Assembly: GCA_003971905.1 (NCBI GenBank)
Contig: RSEE01000166.1
Location: 1-64,000, forward strand
Source: Moniliella sp. 'wahieum'
Taxonomy: Eukaryota; Basidiomycota; Moniliellomycetes; Moniliellales; Moniliellaceae
Reading direction: 5' to 3'
DNA: 64,000 bases
How positions within the stretch are numbered: the first letter of the stretch is position 1; the number at the start of each line of letters is the position of its first letter. The notes under the pieces are model-generated. The model did no database searches and was not told where the DNA came from. It saw nothing but the letters and a program-made list of their open reading frames with translations. Made by a program: the position numbers and the translations under genes. This document shows, piece after piece, positions 43,646 through 55,346 of the stretch.

Positions 43646-45511
43646 TTAGGCAGCCATCGCAGCCGGCTTGCCGTTCTTCTGCAACGAGCGTGCCGGGCCC
43701 GGGCGGGCGCGACCCCACGAACCATAGGAGCCGCGCTTGGTGCTGCGTGCAGTGACCAGGGTGAACTCGTCCGCGCTCGGGGTCGGGCGGGGTGCAGCGG
43801 GAGCCGGAGCAGCGGTAGCGGGGGGGAGCCGGAGCGGCAGCGGCAGCGGCAGCGGCAGCGGCAGCCGCCGGTCGCGGCTGGACTGGCACGCCGCTGGACG
43901 CCTCCAGGGCGTCGGGGTGGCTGGTTTGTCCGTTGGAAGCGCCTGCGCCTGAGTCGGCGCCTCGGTCGTGGTCTGGGCCTTGGTCTTGGGGTCCTTGACG
44001 TTCCTGGACTGTTTGGTATACTTAGCCTCGGTCTTTTCCGACTCGGCCTTCTCTGCGGACGCCGAGACGATGGCAGAAAAGTTTTTCTTGGGCTGCAAGT
44101 CTGCGAGACGGGGGCAGCGGCGGGGGCGGGGTCGTGTGCGCCGCCAGGGCTGGGAAGTCGGCCGAGGAGAGAGAGGGTTGCGGGAGAGGCTTGGTAGATT
44201 TACGAGTACGGTGACGGGACGCGGCGCGCGCGGGCGAGCTTCGTCCTCCGTCTTGGCCTCGCCTACGGGTGCCGACTCGTCCTTGCGCCGCGGCAGGCGT
44301 TTGGGCAAGCCCGCTGGTTGCCGCCCGCCTTGCCCGACACATCCGTCCCATCGGGCATGAGGTGCGGGAAGGCACAGTCGTCGCCCTTGTTGCAAATGCC
44401 CTGCGGGAAGTAGCGGCAGGGCGGCAGGGGACCCGAACGCTTGGTAGGCCGGCCCGTGCCGGTCCCGCGCGGTTTGCGGTACGCACGGCCCTCGAGCGGA
44501 GGCAGGTGCATTGGTGCGCCCGTGCGCGGAAGCGACGGCTCAAATGGCGCCGCGTCCGCCTTGACGGGCGTCGAGGCGACGCTGCAGCCGGAGCAGAAGC
44601 ATCGGCGCGAGTGCCAGCCGAGTCCAGGCCAGGTGTGCCTTCCGTCGCAGGCGCTCGTCTGTAGGCTGAGCAGGGAGGAATGGGCCCGGGGCCGAAGCAG
44701 GGGAAGGGATGGAGACAGGAGCAGGGTGAGCGCCAGGCACAGGCGCGCCGTAGCCCATCACGGCTGGCATGTACATCTGCTCCGGGCCAGGAGGGAAAGG
44801 GTAGACAAAGCCCGGCGGCGGGTAATACATCGGCACGCCTTCCTCCGCCTCGGGCGGCGGGACATTGGGAACGGTGGACGGGTGGAAAAAAGACGCACTG
44901 CTCGCCGTACCGGCAGTGCGGGAAGAAGCGGCAGGGAATCGTCCGGGCCACGTCGGGGGGAGGGAAGCGAGCCCAAACCAGTGGGAGCCCCGTTGACGCA
45001 GGAGGCATGCCGTGCGGCATGGGCGGGAGCACCATGCCATTCGGGCCGACAAAGGCAGCGGGGAACTCGGGCGGGACCTGGCCCGGAGCAGCCGGGTAAA
45101 AGTATCCCGGTCCTGGCACGCCATAGGGGGCGTCACAGCAGGGGCACGCACCGTCTCCGGCTCGACCGACACGTGCGGGAGTACAGCCGCAACGGCTGGG
45201 TGAGCACGGGCCTGCTCAGGGTCAACCTGAGCCGGGTCGGCGCCTGACGAGAAGGGTGTTAGAAGGCGAAGCGTGCGGGGGAGTAGGGAGGCGAAGCAGC
45301 AAGAGAGGGGAAAGAACAACATACCACGGGCGAGGAGGTCGCGCACAATGTCGGCGTGGCCGGCGCTGGAAGCAGCCTGGAGCAGCGTCTGGCCCTGATC
45401 AGTGGTGGTAAGGGCGGGGGCGCTAGGCGCAGCAAGCGCAGCGTGAAGAGCAGGCAGGTCGCCCTTGCGGGCAGCAGCGAACGCCTGTGTGTGCGTCTCA
45501 GAGTCGGCCAT
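43646..45511 (-). CDS. Ankyrin-repeat plus tandem CCCH zinc-finger protein
   Basis: This is a likely RNA-binding protein. ATG at 45,511 gives MADSETHTQAFAAARKGDLP, then an ankyrin pair: ALTTTDQGQTLLQAASSAGH and ADIVRDLLARG|ADPAQVD, spliced across 45,324-45,244 (GTATGT..GTCAG). A Pro-rich linker leads to a first CCCH finger, PCRFFPHCRYGEQCVF, near 44,940-44,890, and a Pro/Met/Tyr-rich stretch leads to a second, PCRYFPQGICNKGDDCAFPH, near 44,430-44,370. The C-terminal third is charged, then Pro/Ala-rich, and ends with a compact motif, DEFTLVTARSTKRGSYGSWG, before KNGKPAAMAA and the stop at 43,646. Finger spacing in the second (C-x7-C-x5-C-x3-H) is canonical. Several one-base shifts occur. The protein is not makorin, since no RING is seen. 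Its RNA targets are unknown. Confidence 0.78.
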
Positions 45512-46032
45512 GCTCAAGCGAAGGAGAGAAAGGAAGAAGGAGGAAGAACAGAAAAGGGGGTGGAGGCGGAGACGGAGAAGAAGAAGAAGGAGAAGGAGGG
45601 GAGGCGGGGTGGAGGAAAAAGAAAAGCCGTCCAGCGAGCACTTCGAAAAATCCAACCCATTCTTCTCAGCCTGTTCCGCCTGTTCCGCCTGCAAGATGTC
45701 GGGTGCAATGGTTGGGTGCCAAAGCCTGTGCGGCCCAGCCCCGCCACGATCGCAATTGGACCAGGCCACTACCAGGCCCCAGGGGGGCGCAGGCAGGCCG
45801 ACACCCACTACACAGAATGCGCACTTCTACGGCTGTACAAGACCACGCACATGGCCATGCGGTATGGGAATGAGCCAGGGAGCATCTACAGAACAGAACG
45901 GAATACAGGGTCAAGCAAGCGGCAGCCATCACGATGCCGACAGCGCAGGCGGGCCCGTCACCGTCTCATCCGGATCCTGCATCGGGACCGACGAGGTGGT
46001 CTGGGCCCAGCGCGACATGGATCCGCTCCCAT
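45512..46032. other. Upstream region of ankyrin/CCCH gene
   Basis: About 520 bp with a purine-rich leader (45,515-45,610) just before the ankyrin gene. A peptide-like stretch at 46,010-45,930 (SRWAQTTSSVPMQDPDETVT on the minus strand) could be a further 3' exon of the neighbouring R3HCC1L-like gene. Confidence 0.4.
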
Positions 46033-46760
46033 TCACAGTGGATGAACACTGGGCACGGAGCGGTGTCCGAAACGGCTGGGAATCGCAGGGCCACCCGACA
46101 GGGACGAGTGTGCCGGTTTGGCAGGCAGGCCAGCTAGGCCGCCCAGGCTGCTCAGCGAGCCGGTAGCCTGATGGCCCCGCTCGAGAGGCCCCGTGGACGA
46201 GAGAGAGAGATGGAAGCCGATTGCAATGCAGGTCCCGCGGAGCGGAGCGGACGCAGTGGGTTCAGGGATCGATGCCAAGGAACTCACCGAGCTGGTGCCG
46301 CGAACGTGCGAACCGGCAATCCGGCTCCGCGGCCGGTTCTGGACAGAAGCAAGAATGGTGCTAGCATTGGGCCCGTCGTAAGGGCGCACCTGAGCTTTCC
46401 TACCAGGCGCATTCTTGAGCCCTGAATGCGGGTGGAGCAGACGGGTAAGGTAGGCCGCTTGGCTGGAGAACAGAGTGGGGGGTGAGTATACCGAGAAGCG
46501 CACATGCAGCGGGGACGACACACCTGTCGCAGGATCGGCAAAGACAACGTAGACGCAGTTATCGTCCACCCATTTGATCTTGAAACCGCCGCGGTCGTCC
46601 TCCCAGGGGCAAAAGATGGCCTGAATGTCGCGTGTTTTGAGGTCGGCGTGAAAGTCGCGCAGCTCGAGGATGCGGGTGAGGAGGGGCGAGCTGACAAAGG
46701 CGGTGGAGCCGATGGCGGAGGGCAGGGAGGAGGGTGTTGCAAAATGAAGGAAGCAGTCAT
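46033..46760 (-). CDS. R3HCC1L-like RRM-domain protein, 5' end unresolved
   Basis: The conserved core is LLTRILELRDFHADLKTRDI, then QAIFCPWEDDRGGFKIKWVD and NCVYVVFADPAT, which resembles the RRM-like domain found at the C-terminus of R3HCC1L-type proteins. An intron of about 60 bp (GTGTGT..CTCCAG, near 46,530-46,465) joins it to AYLTRLLHP, followed by RKAQVRPYDGPNASTI and a further donor GTGAGT near 46,290. The last exon may encode GSLSSLGGLAGLPAKPAHSS to the stop at 46,033. The start codon is not clear: an ATG at 46,760 is out of frame by one base and an upstream exon near 47,176 is possible. The function of the family is poorly known. The fold assignment is moderate inference. Confidence 0.5.
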
Positions 46761-47364
46761 GGGGACAAGTGAAATCGTGGCAGAGGGGAGCGATGCAGGC
46801 AGGATGGTATCGAATACAGCAGAAGAGTGCGGCGGCGTGGGGGGGGCGAAAGCAAATGCGAAGTGAAGGCGAGGGCGATGGGCGTCCAGCGCGGGAAACG
46901 AATGGATCGGGGGGTGTGGCAAGAGGCGGTGGGAATGGGAGAGGGAGGTGGGGAAGAGGTGCGGGGAGGGAGCGGTGCGGGGGACGGTGGGGGAGCGGTG
47001 CGGGGGGCGGTGTGGGGGCAGTGCGTGGAGAGGCGAGGACAAGGGGAGGGGAAGAGGAGGAGGAGAGGAGGGAAGGGGCAGATGGTGGTGGCAAACCAGA
47101 CCCGCGCGTCCGTCCTGCCCGCCAGCAGCAGCAGCAGGGGTGCGGAGATGCGCAGGGGGACACTGCCGCTCTGCATGTTCCCCCGCCTGCACCGCCACGT
47201 GGCCCTCTGGCTGCTGAAATTTCACGTGGGGCGGCTGCGTGCATGCATGCATCCACCCAAGCTACACCTACATGAGTGCTACGAGGGGGAGGAGGAACTA
47301 GTAACCGAGTACTTCATCGAGTACCACGTATCCCATTCGCTGCTGCCCTGCTATTACGAACTGA
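46761..47364. other. Region between R3HCC1L-like and SigF/NTF2-like genes
   Basis: About 600 bp. It may include an upstream exon of the R3HCC1L-like gene (ATG at 47,176 on the minus strand), but I cannot support it. It contains GGGGGAGCGGTGCGGGG-type repeats near 46,960-47,010. Confidence 0.35.
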
Positions 47365-48131
47365 CTACTGACTGCTTTCTTCCCCACTCGCCGCCGCCGG
47401 CTGCGCTTCTTCGACCGGCTTCTCCTCGGATGACGATGACTCCGCGTCCGCGGGCTCCCGCTCCGCCTGCGCTGGCAGCGCGGGCATCGTCCACACGCCC
47501 AGCACGTGCTGGCCCACGAACACCAGCACAATGCACAGCAAGCCCGACAGCCACTTGACCATCACCACGGCTGCCGGCAGCCCCGGCAGCAGCGCGCCTG
47601 GCATGACTTGAGGCGTGTAAAAGTCCTCCTGTTGGCGGATGTAGAACCGGCCGTCGACTTTGGTCAGAGCAGCAGCACCACGATCCTATCCGGCCCAGAT
47701 CCCATCCCATGTCCTCGCACGTCAGCATCCTGCTCACAGCCCCCCCTTTGGAAGATAGGGTGCGACCGCACGCATTCAATCCGAGGCACTACTACGTACC
47801 GAGCCCAAGGCGAATGGATCATGCGGATGAGAGAGGGGGGGACGAGATGCTGCCTGGCGTCGACGTAGAGGACCTGGTGCGCTTGATCATAGGCTACGCT
47901 CTTGACATGAATGATGCCGGGCCCTGAGACAAACATGATCTTGAGCCACTGGTAGATGCGGAGGATGGTGGCGTCGCGGCTGGACTCGCGGGAAAACGCA
48001 GTGCAGAGGGGGTGGTCAAAGCTGGCATTGGGCAGAAAGTAGGTTCGCATCGTGGCGGCCTGGTCGGCGGCACAAGGAGCTTCGATCAGCCCCTTGATCA
48101 CGGTCTCAATCTCTTTGGTGGGGTCTTGCAT
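47365..48131 (-). CDS. SigF-like NTF2-like family protein
   Basis: ATG at 48,131 starts MQDPTKEIETVIKGLIEA, then MRTYFLPNASFDHPLC, SRDATILRIYQWLKIM and VLYVDARQHLVPPSLIRM, the fungal SigF-like/NTF2-like domain (an alpha-beta barrel that binds small ligands in other families). An intron at 47,799-47,687 (GTACGT..GATAG) joins it to TKVDGRFYIRQQEDFYTPQ, where the second part of the domain ends with the family's typical Q-E-D-F-Y. A hydrophobic segment (VVMVKWLSGLLCIVLVFVGQ) anchors the protein in a membrane, followed by an acidic Ser/Glu-rich tail (ESSSSEEKPVEEAQP) and the stop at 47,365. One shift near the splice junction is seen. The biochemical role is unknown. Confidence 0.75.
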
Positions 48132-49425
48132 CCTAGGAGGGTGCGTGCGTGGTGCGGGCAGGTGGTAGGGGTGGAGAAAAGAGGGGGATGGGCGCCGACG
48201 CAAGCCGAGGGTGGATGGGTGGATGCGAAGCGTTGTTTGTCGTGCAAGCGCCTTCGGCTGGGGAGATGCTGGCCAGCGCCCCACCAACCGGCCCCGATCG
48301 CCGTGTCTGCGGGGCAGCCGAGCGAGGATGATGTCATCGGCTGTCTGCGCTTGTACAGGACACACTTGCCCATCCTTGGGCGTCGACGGGATAAGCGAAG
48401 TACCCCCCGACGCGTGGCATCGTCCTACCCCCACACCGCTCGTCCATCAACGCTTGTAGCGTAACCCCCGCTTTCGTCGGCATTCCTTTGGTTGTAGTGC
48501 TCGCCTCATCCGGCGATGGATGTGGCCACTGCATATATGGCGACACCATTAGAATGGGGACGTTGCCGAAGCGAGTCAGGGACATTTTTGTCCAGAGAGG
48601 AACGCGAGGGGGTACGTGAGCTGATGGTTCGACGGGGCCACTGTGCATGGCCTGGCAAAATGAAGAGGTGCATACCAAAACAAAAAAGGCTATTCAGAGG
48701 GCATCAGTCGAAATGAATGCTTTTGCAACACCAACGACTCAATGATCATCTGCATCATCGAGCCAGAGGTGATCGCCCCCGGCACAACTGTCCCGATCCC
48801 TCAGATGGATCGATGAGGGGCGACGAGCCAGGATGAGGGTGTACGTTCTACTGTGCGTTCAAGCATATGAGACTTCTCCGAGCGAAGGAGACAACCCCTT
48901 TAGGGACGATATGGCCTATCCAAATCGTTCCAACCATCTCACAGTCGAATCATACTATACGTGAGGCTACATACATCGTTTACAGCACTACCTCCGATCG
49001 GCACCACGAGCTGCATAACCAAAATTATGCATGGCATAGAGCTGGCGCTGACATGCCAGCGCAGCATTATGAGAGTGGTGAAGGTAGAGTAGTGATACAG
49101 AGTTTTGTACACACGCCAGGGCGGGTTTTGGCTTTTTTTTGGTGTTGGGGGTCGTCCCGAGTACCCCACCGCCTGAACGTCTGTAGGGACAGGCAGGCAG
49201 AAAGGTTGAGAAGGACGGGGCGTGGGGGCCAGCGAAGCGCCAGGCAGGCAAGGTGCGGGGAATATGAAGGCAGCACAGGGTAGGGCAGGGCCAGAGCGCC
49301 CCCGGCTCCAGGGCAAAGGGTGAGAGGGCAACAACAGCAGAGGCAGTGGTACGGAGAGAGGGCAGGTGACATGTCACTGGGACATTTGACGCTGGGCCTG
49401 CGCTTTGTGGTCTGCACCTTGGGCT
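48132..49425. other. Intergenic region between SigF-like gene and HSF gene
   Basis: About 1.3 kb. Open frames exist (for example on the minus strand near 48,680-48,330), but none has a recognisable domain or clear coding character. It contains the 5' leader of the SigF-like gene and the 3' region of the HSF gene. Confidence 0.4.
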
Positions 49426-50992
49426 TCACTTGGTACGACGGCGGCGTTTGCTGGGTCGAGGGTTGCAGCTATCCAAGGGAGTGGGTGTGAGTTCCATTTC
49501 GTCCGGTTCCAACGTCGCTGCATCGTCCAACGACGCGTACCCCTTTTCGTCAGGCCCACTCGTCAGGCCTGGCGAGTCCAACAAACTCGCACCATTCAAC
49601 AACAGCATGGTAGGTTCCACTCCCGATTCGACCGACAACTTGTCCTCCCACTCGTCCCCAGACGACAGGGGCGACAAACTGCTGGTTTCTTCTTCCTCGG
49701 TTTCCCACGAAGGGAAGAGCGCCGCGGCCTTTTCCGACATGCAGCGCCACGTCGCAACGCAATCTTCCAATTCCGTCACGGCGCCCCAGGGCGAGTGGTG
49801 GGTGGCGGCCAGCACTTGCATCACATGGGCCATCGCGCGCGCTTGCACGTGGCCCATCTGTTCCATGTGCCGCTTGAGCGTGCCCAGTTGAGCCTGCAGC
49901 ATGGTCATCTCCGATTTGAGCTGGTCCACCTCCGACGACGGGTCGACGGCGGTAGCAGTGCTGGAGGCGGTGGAGCTGACGGAACTGGAGGAGAGGCGCT
50001 TGGTGAGCGTCCGCTCGCCCGTTCGAGGCCAGTAGGACGAGGCAAAGCTGGTCACGAGCGGTGCCGAGATGGGAGCAGCGATCGACTCGCTTCCTGCCGT
50101 CGATTGAGTGCGAGCGAGGGGTTGAGACGCACGTTTTGCGACGTGATCTGCGACGAACCTTGTTGGCTGTGCGCGCCCACCGAGGAAAAGAGGGAGGACG
50201 AAGAGGGCGATGCACTGGACAACTGAGCCAGTTGAAGGTCCATCGGACTCAGACTTGCCCCCGTACCCACCGCTGTGGTTGCGTCTGCGCCAGTGCCAGT
50301 GGGGCGGGGGGACGAGGTCGAGGTAGAGGTGGGAACCGAGCTGGTCGCCCCGGCATTGGCAGCCGTGGCTTGTTTGACCAAGTTGGCCACCTTGGCCGCG
50401 TCGGCTTCGGTGGGCTTGGGCGTCTTGGGGGTCCGGCGCTTGATCTCCTCCATGGCGGCCGGTGCTTGGCGGAGAAAGAGCGGGTGCTTGAAGCACCAGT
50501 CGACAGGCGAAGAAGAAGGACCGGAGGCGTGACCGTTGGAGCCAGGGTGGGCCACATCGGTCTGTTTGACAAAGCCATAAATGTTGAGTTGGCGGATGAA
50601 GGATTGCCAGTTGTTGTGCTTGAAATAGTTGGGCAGCACGTCGCGGGAAAAAGTAACCGAGTCGATGACGCGGAACGCATTGCCAGTGGTCGTCCAGTGA
50701 ATCTGGAGCACCTGCTCATTGTCGAGATGCTGCTGCGCAGCTTGCGTACAAAGGCGGGGATGCGTTTCTTGGCTGCCTCACTGAGTTCGGGTGGCAAGTC
50801 AACCGACATGGGCGCAGACGGCACTGGCGCTGGGCCCGGAGCCGGGGTGGCGGTGTTGGGCGAAGGGGAGGCCGAGGACGAAGATAAAGACGCGGGCGAG
50901 AAAGACGGAGAAGGCGAGCAGGTTAACGTCGGGGCGATGCTCAGTACGGGCCCAGGGGGCGGCGCAGCTGGCACAGAGACGGTGGTGGCCAT
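49426..50992 (-). CDS. Heat-shock-factor-type transcription factor
   Basis: ATG at 50,992 (MATTVSVPAAPPPGP) opens a short Pro/Ser-rich region, then the HSF DNA-binding domain: KKRIPAFVRKLRS, DNEQVLQIHWTTTGNAFRVI, DVLPNYFKHNNWQSFIRQLN and IYGFVKQTD, the winged helix with the invariant recognition-helix residues SFIRQLN. The wing is followed by WCFKHPLFLR, as usual. A Ser/Thr-rich linker leads to a coiled-coil segment near 49,930-49,850 (LKSEMTMLQAQLGTLKRHME), which would trimerise the protein. The C-terminus has an acidic DDAATLEPDEMELTP stretch and a basic RPSKRRRRTK end that may be a nuclear signal. No receiver domain is present, so it is not Skn7. One shift near 50,740 and two others occur. 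It could be the Hsf1 orthologue or an HSF paralogue. Confidence 0.85.
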
Positions 50993-51461
50993 GGGGGCAA
51001 GTCGAGGTGGGGCCGTAGCGATGCAGAGGGGGATGGACGCGAGCAGAGCTACCTACCGTGCCGAAGCGAATCGGACGGCAGCAATCAAATGGGCGGACCG
51101 TTCGAGCAGGCGAGGCCAGGGGGGGGGGAGGGGGAGGGGAGGGAGGGAGGGGGGGGAAGAGGGGGGGAAGAAAGGATGCGCTCGGCGAGCAGAGGGGCCG
51201 GGGACGGCAAACCGAGATGTTGGAGGTGGTGAACGCTGGCGGAGTGGGCAAGTCGTTTGTCATATATCCTGCCAGCCCTGGTTAGTCGGGGGGCAGACCA
51301 CACACTGGCGCCACGCCGTCTCCGGGAGCGCCGAGGCCGGCAGCCGCCAGCCGCTGTTGGGCGGCGGGGGTCGTGCGCACACTGGCGCAGTGCGGGTGCC
51401 GGCGAGTCAGCAGCGTTGCGTGGGAAGCGTCGCGGCGGAGCGCTGAGCGCAGGCCAGCCGG

Positions 51462-51495
51462 CCCAGACACGCCCAGACACGCCCAGACACGCCCA
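51462..51495. repeat. Tandem repeat, (CCCAGACACG)n
   Basis: Three full copies and a partial copy of the 10-bp unit CCCAGACACG lie between genes. Confidence 0.85.
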
Positions 51496-52224
51496 GCGCA
51501 GCCACGGCCTCGGCATCGCACTGCGCTGTGCGTGTGATTAGCTGGCGCATGTGACACACGGGTGACACGCACCCGCCCAGCCTGCCTGACCAACCCCGCG
51601 CCCGCCCAACCCTACTGAATTTCGCACCGTACACTGCCCGCATGCCCGCGTAATGCGGCACGGCTGGGCGCAATAACACGAACTGAGCTCAGCCTGAACG
51701 CTTTTCCTCGTTGCTCATCTCCGCTCTCCGCTCTCCGCTCTCCGCCCCCAAACTCCCCGCGCTGGCAGATTGACTCTCCCACCAGGTGCCTTGCCGTCGC
51801 AGGCAGTGGCACACTGTGGCTGGCCGTGGCTGGCAGTGGCACGCAGTGGCGCGCACCCGCGGCGTGTCAGATCTCAGATGGCCTCCGCGGCTCAGCGCTC
51901 CGCAGGACTCCGCCTCTGAAAATCTGAAATGAGATCGTCTGAGGATCTCAGGCGCAGCGCTCCGCCGGGATTGACACTGGCGCCGTGCGCTTCAATCCCA
52001 CTGAGACATACTCAGCTCACGCAGTACGCCAGCCTTAAAGCTTTGAAGCTGCAATTAAAAGGTACCCAGGCGCCAAGCCCAGCCTGCCCAAGCCTAGTCC
52101 TGGCACAGCGCCACTGTACCGGATACCGCCTACCGGCACCCCGTAGTGGGTTGTGCGCCGCCCCAGACGCCCGCCCTCGGCCTCCTTCCCTCCGGCCCTC
52201 AGGCTGAGGCCTCAGGCCTCCCGC

Positions 52225-52236
52225 GTCACGCGTCAC
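52225..52236. promoter_or_regulatory. Recurring 12-bp motif GTCACGCGTCAC (example site)
   Basis: GTCACGCGTCAC occurs exactly at 17,849-17,860, 33,325-33,336 and 52,225-52,236, and as its reverse complement at 61,530-61,541. An 11-base version of the reverse complement is at 11,355-11,365. All are in non-coding DNA (one in a MIA40 intron). The centre ACGCGT is the MluI cell-cycle box known from yeasts. A regulatory role here is inference. Confidence 0.45.
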
Positions 52237-55200
52237 CGGCTACGCGCTCCGCGACGCGCGTTGCGGGTCAAGGACTGTCCATATGACATTGTGCCACGTC
52301 ACTATGACATGGAAATGTCGAACTCAGCCGGAACTACCATCCATGGCGGTTACGCGGGTCTTTTTCTAATGCAGGCAATGCGGTTGAACTGTCGGTAGCC
52401 GGCCGTGCGCTGCATTGCTGCTCGCCTCACGCTGCGCTCCCGACGGGTTGAGCTGAGCTCAGCGTTATTTACTCAACTGAGTACTCAGTACAGAGTTACA
52501 GAGAGTGCAATTGGCCAACCGGGGTAGCAAAAAAGTGGATAAGCACGTGGAAAGGCGGTACGCGGTACGTGAGCCGTGTGCATGAACGCGTGGGCGGAAT
52601 CATTAATCATCTACTACTAAGCACAGTCGTTGCCACCTTTTGGGCTGGAGAACGTGAATCCCCCTCCCCCAACTGTGTGATTGTGGTGAGTGTTCAACGT
52701 ACGTTCAACGAATTAATGAACGCGGCGTTGAACAACGTTGAGTCCGTGGAGTCCGTGAGTACGTTGAGTTGCGGGGAGGCCTGGGGTGGCCGGTGCGAAG
52801 AACGTCGAGCAAGTGACTAGTGAAATTTGAATGCAAACAATTGAAACGAAATAGTATCCGCACGTGCTCCTACAGTCACTATAGTCACTTGACTAAACCC
52901 TTTGTCTGGGCGCTAGGGCAGGGGTGAGGGGTGTGATGCATGTGAACACTACTCTGCGATGCAGGCTCAGAAACGGCCCTGAGGCCTGAAGTGGAATCTG
53001 AGATCTTGAGAGATCTGATATCAAGTAGACTTGCCACCTGCGCTTTCCGGTCTGCCCGCCGGGTTTGACATTGTACAGGTTTGAGTCTTCTGCTCTGAGA
53101 TCGATCCCAATTGGCCTTCCACACACGAGTCACGATTGGACCATGCAAGCGCAACTACCTTGCTTCTCCATCCTCTTGCGGTCGCCGTCGCCGTCGTCAT
53201 CTTTACATTTCGCCCTCCTTCCTCCCCAGCCTCTCCGATCCTATCCCCCCTTCCCTTCTCGCGTCAGCCGACCGCATGGAGTCCTGGTGAGTCTGCGTCG
53301 GTTGTCTGCTCCGCCACGGTTGTGCGGCTGTATTGTTGTGCCGCTTTTCTGTCCTCGTGCACGGGGCAGCTGTAACGGAAATCACGCTGGCCGCTGCCGC
53401 TTCTACTTGGCGATACTGCTTCCGGAGTCTTGTGCCCCGCCCACCGCGTGCACTTGCAGATTCACCATTATCATCCATTGGTATCTCCGAGTCCCATGCG
53501 CATTTTCCGCATGCCCTCGTCGCATCCGCTCTGGTCCACAGCTTCTCCACCGTGCTGGTTTCTCGCGATCCCTCTGCGCGGTAGTACGCTCACCCAACCC
53601 CCCCAGCTGGAGGGCCAGTCGCCCTCGACGCGAATGGACGGTGCGCTCGCCTGATCAATTTTGGACCACCACTTCCCTTCGGCCGCATCCATGCTTTCCT
53701 TTAGTGCTAAGCACTTGGCAATCTCAGTCAAGACACCTGCCTCCGCGCACTACGATTACCGCCTCTGTTACCTAATGCTGTTTAACCACTGAACCTGGTC
53801 TTCCCTGTGCGGGTGGAAAGAGAAGGGTGCCCAATGCGGGTCGTGCCGCGTCGCGGACCAGTTCGAGAAAGGAGTGGTAACAGCGAGGGGCGAGACGCAT
53901 TCTCAGCAACCGATCCGACCTACGTCTGGAGCTGGATCGAGATGAGCTAGCGCCTTGGGCCATTCTCAACCCGCTTATTCAACCCACCCCTTGCTCGTTG
54001 GCCACCCCGAGCCGGTCGTTTCGATCTCTGTCGCTTCGTTCACCCTGCCGATAGGCACGAGGACAGGAGGGCCTCAGCGAACTGGACACGCGGTGGAGCA
54101 ACAGCCCACGGGGGCGCAACAGCGGTGCGGTCGGTAGGCGTGCCTGAGAAGAGCGGAACGAGCCCGGCTTCGAAATGGGCCAAGGGATGCATTCACTGTT
54201 GTTGCTGTTTTCAGTAGGGCCAGATGGGGTTTACGTGTTTACGACGGCCGACCCCGATTCCGGAGGCGGTTTGCTGGGTTGGCCCGCCGATCGATGGGCT
54301 CATAGTATGCCGCTAGAGACGAGGGGTGGGGGTTGGGATGGGGGTAGAAGGGATGGGAAGTGACTTGAGGCGATCCGGTATGCGTTTCAACACCACCCCT
54401 CGGAAAACCACCAAGACAGTCCGCCAGTCCTGCTCCGCGGTTGAGCTGTGGCCAGCTTCCCGTCCCAGCCTGTAGCCTCGACTGGGCTGGTACCAGACCT
54501 AGGGTAGCTCCTAGCCCCCTGACCAGTGCTGGTACGGACGTTGGCCCCAGCAGCAGCGGGGCGAGGAGGATGGTGGAGGGAAGAGGGATGGGTGCTGCCC
54601 ATGGCTCCCTCCTCCCTCCACATCGGCGCCCACATTGGTGAAGCACGCGTGGGGCGAGGCACCTTCCCTGCCACGGGCTTCGTCAGATGAGTCCATACTA
54701 TGCAGCCTCTGTGTTTGCGGGCGGGGACGTCGTCGCACAGTGTGCTTGCACCGTCCTTTTTGGGGGGGGCAGGGGCCGAGTAGGCGGTGTATAGCCACCT
54801 CGTCCAGCCTCGACCTTCAAGCTTCACTCCCGCAAGGCAGGCCGCAGATGATCATGGACAGCATGGTAGGTTGGAAACGATCAGGTGTCCACAAGATTGA
54901 TGTGTCGAGATGGTGCTCGTCCGGAACGGCTGTGGGCGCACCCTGGTGTCCCTTCTGCGGGCAAGCCGACGTTTATTTCGACCTGCGGTCTCACGGACCG
55001 GTCGCCCCAACCAAGACGGAGGGATGCGTCGCGAGGCGTGGGCAGCGTGGACGTGGAATGGGGCGCCCATAGCAGGCATCGTCGGCCGGGGCTCTCCACG
55101 CTGTGGATGGGGCGCCCAGAGGCGATAAGAAGCGGCGCTGGAGGGCACTGCCGCGCACTGCCCCTCCCCAGCCCGCTCGGCTTTGGGCGGCAAGTGGCGG

Positions 55201-55346
55201 ATCCTGCCGGGGCCCACACCAGCGGGTGTCTCACGCCTGTCTTACTTCTCCCGCAGAGGCTGCTGGACAGATAAACGCTTTTAAGCCGTCGCACCCCTTC
55301 GACCCTCTCTCTCCTCAACGCCTCTGCCCAGCCCTTCCCATCGCCC

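Larger units (their letters stand above)
50993..55346. other. Gene-poor 4.3-kb block
   Basis: No recognisable gene. Features seen are the HSF promoter (G-rich run at 51,115-51,175), a 10-bp tandem repeat at 51,462-51,495, a CTCTCCG repeat at 51,718-51,748, a CCTCAGGCTGAGG tract at 52,194-52,222 and a GTCACGCGTCAC motif at 52,225-52,236. At 53,270 the plus strand has ATGGAGTCCTG followed by a good donor GTGAGT, and a plausible acceptor at about 53,460 precedes IHHYHPLVSPSPMRIF, so a small degraded or unknown gene may lie at 53,270-53,780. I could not connect it to a family. Confidence 0.45.

Noticed and set aside
43646-45511. Makorin-type E3 ligase
   Set aside because: CCCH fingers are present but there is no RING domain in any frame, and ankyrin repeats lie at the N-terminus.
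48867-49283. A 138-residue plus-strand protein downstream of HSF
   Set aside because: It has no recognisable domain, no Kozak-like context and no neighbouring exons. It reads as a chance open frame.
49426-50992. Skn7-type response regulator
   Set aside because: An HSF-type DNA-binding domain is present but no receiver domain with a phosphorylatable Asp is seen.
53065-53775. A 236-residue plus-strand protein
   Set aside because: The composition is low-complexity Pro/Ser/Arg and no domain or conserved block is visible. A spliced alternative frame looks somewhat better, but is also unsupported.
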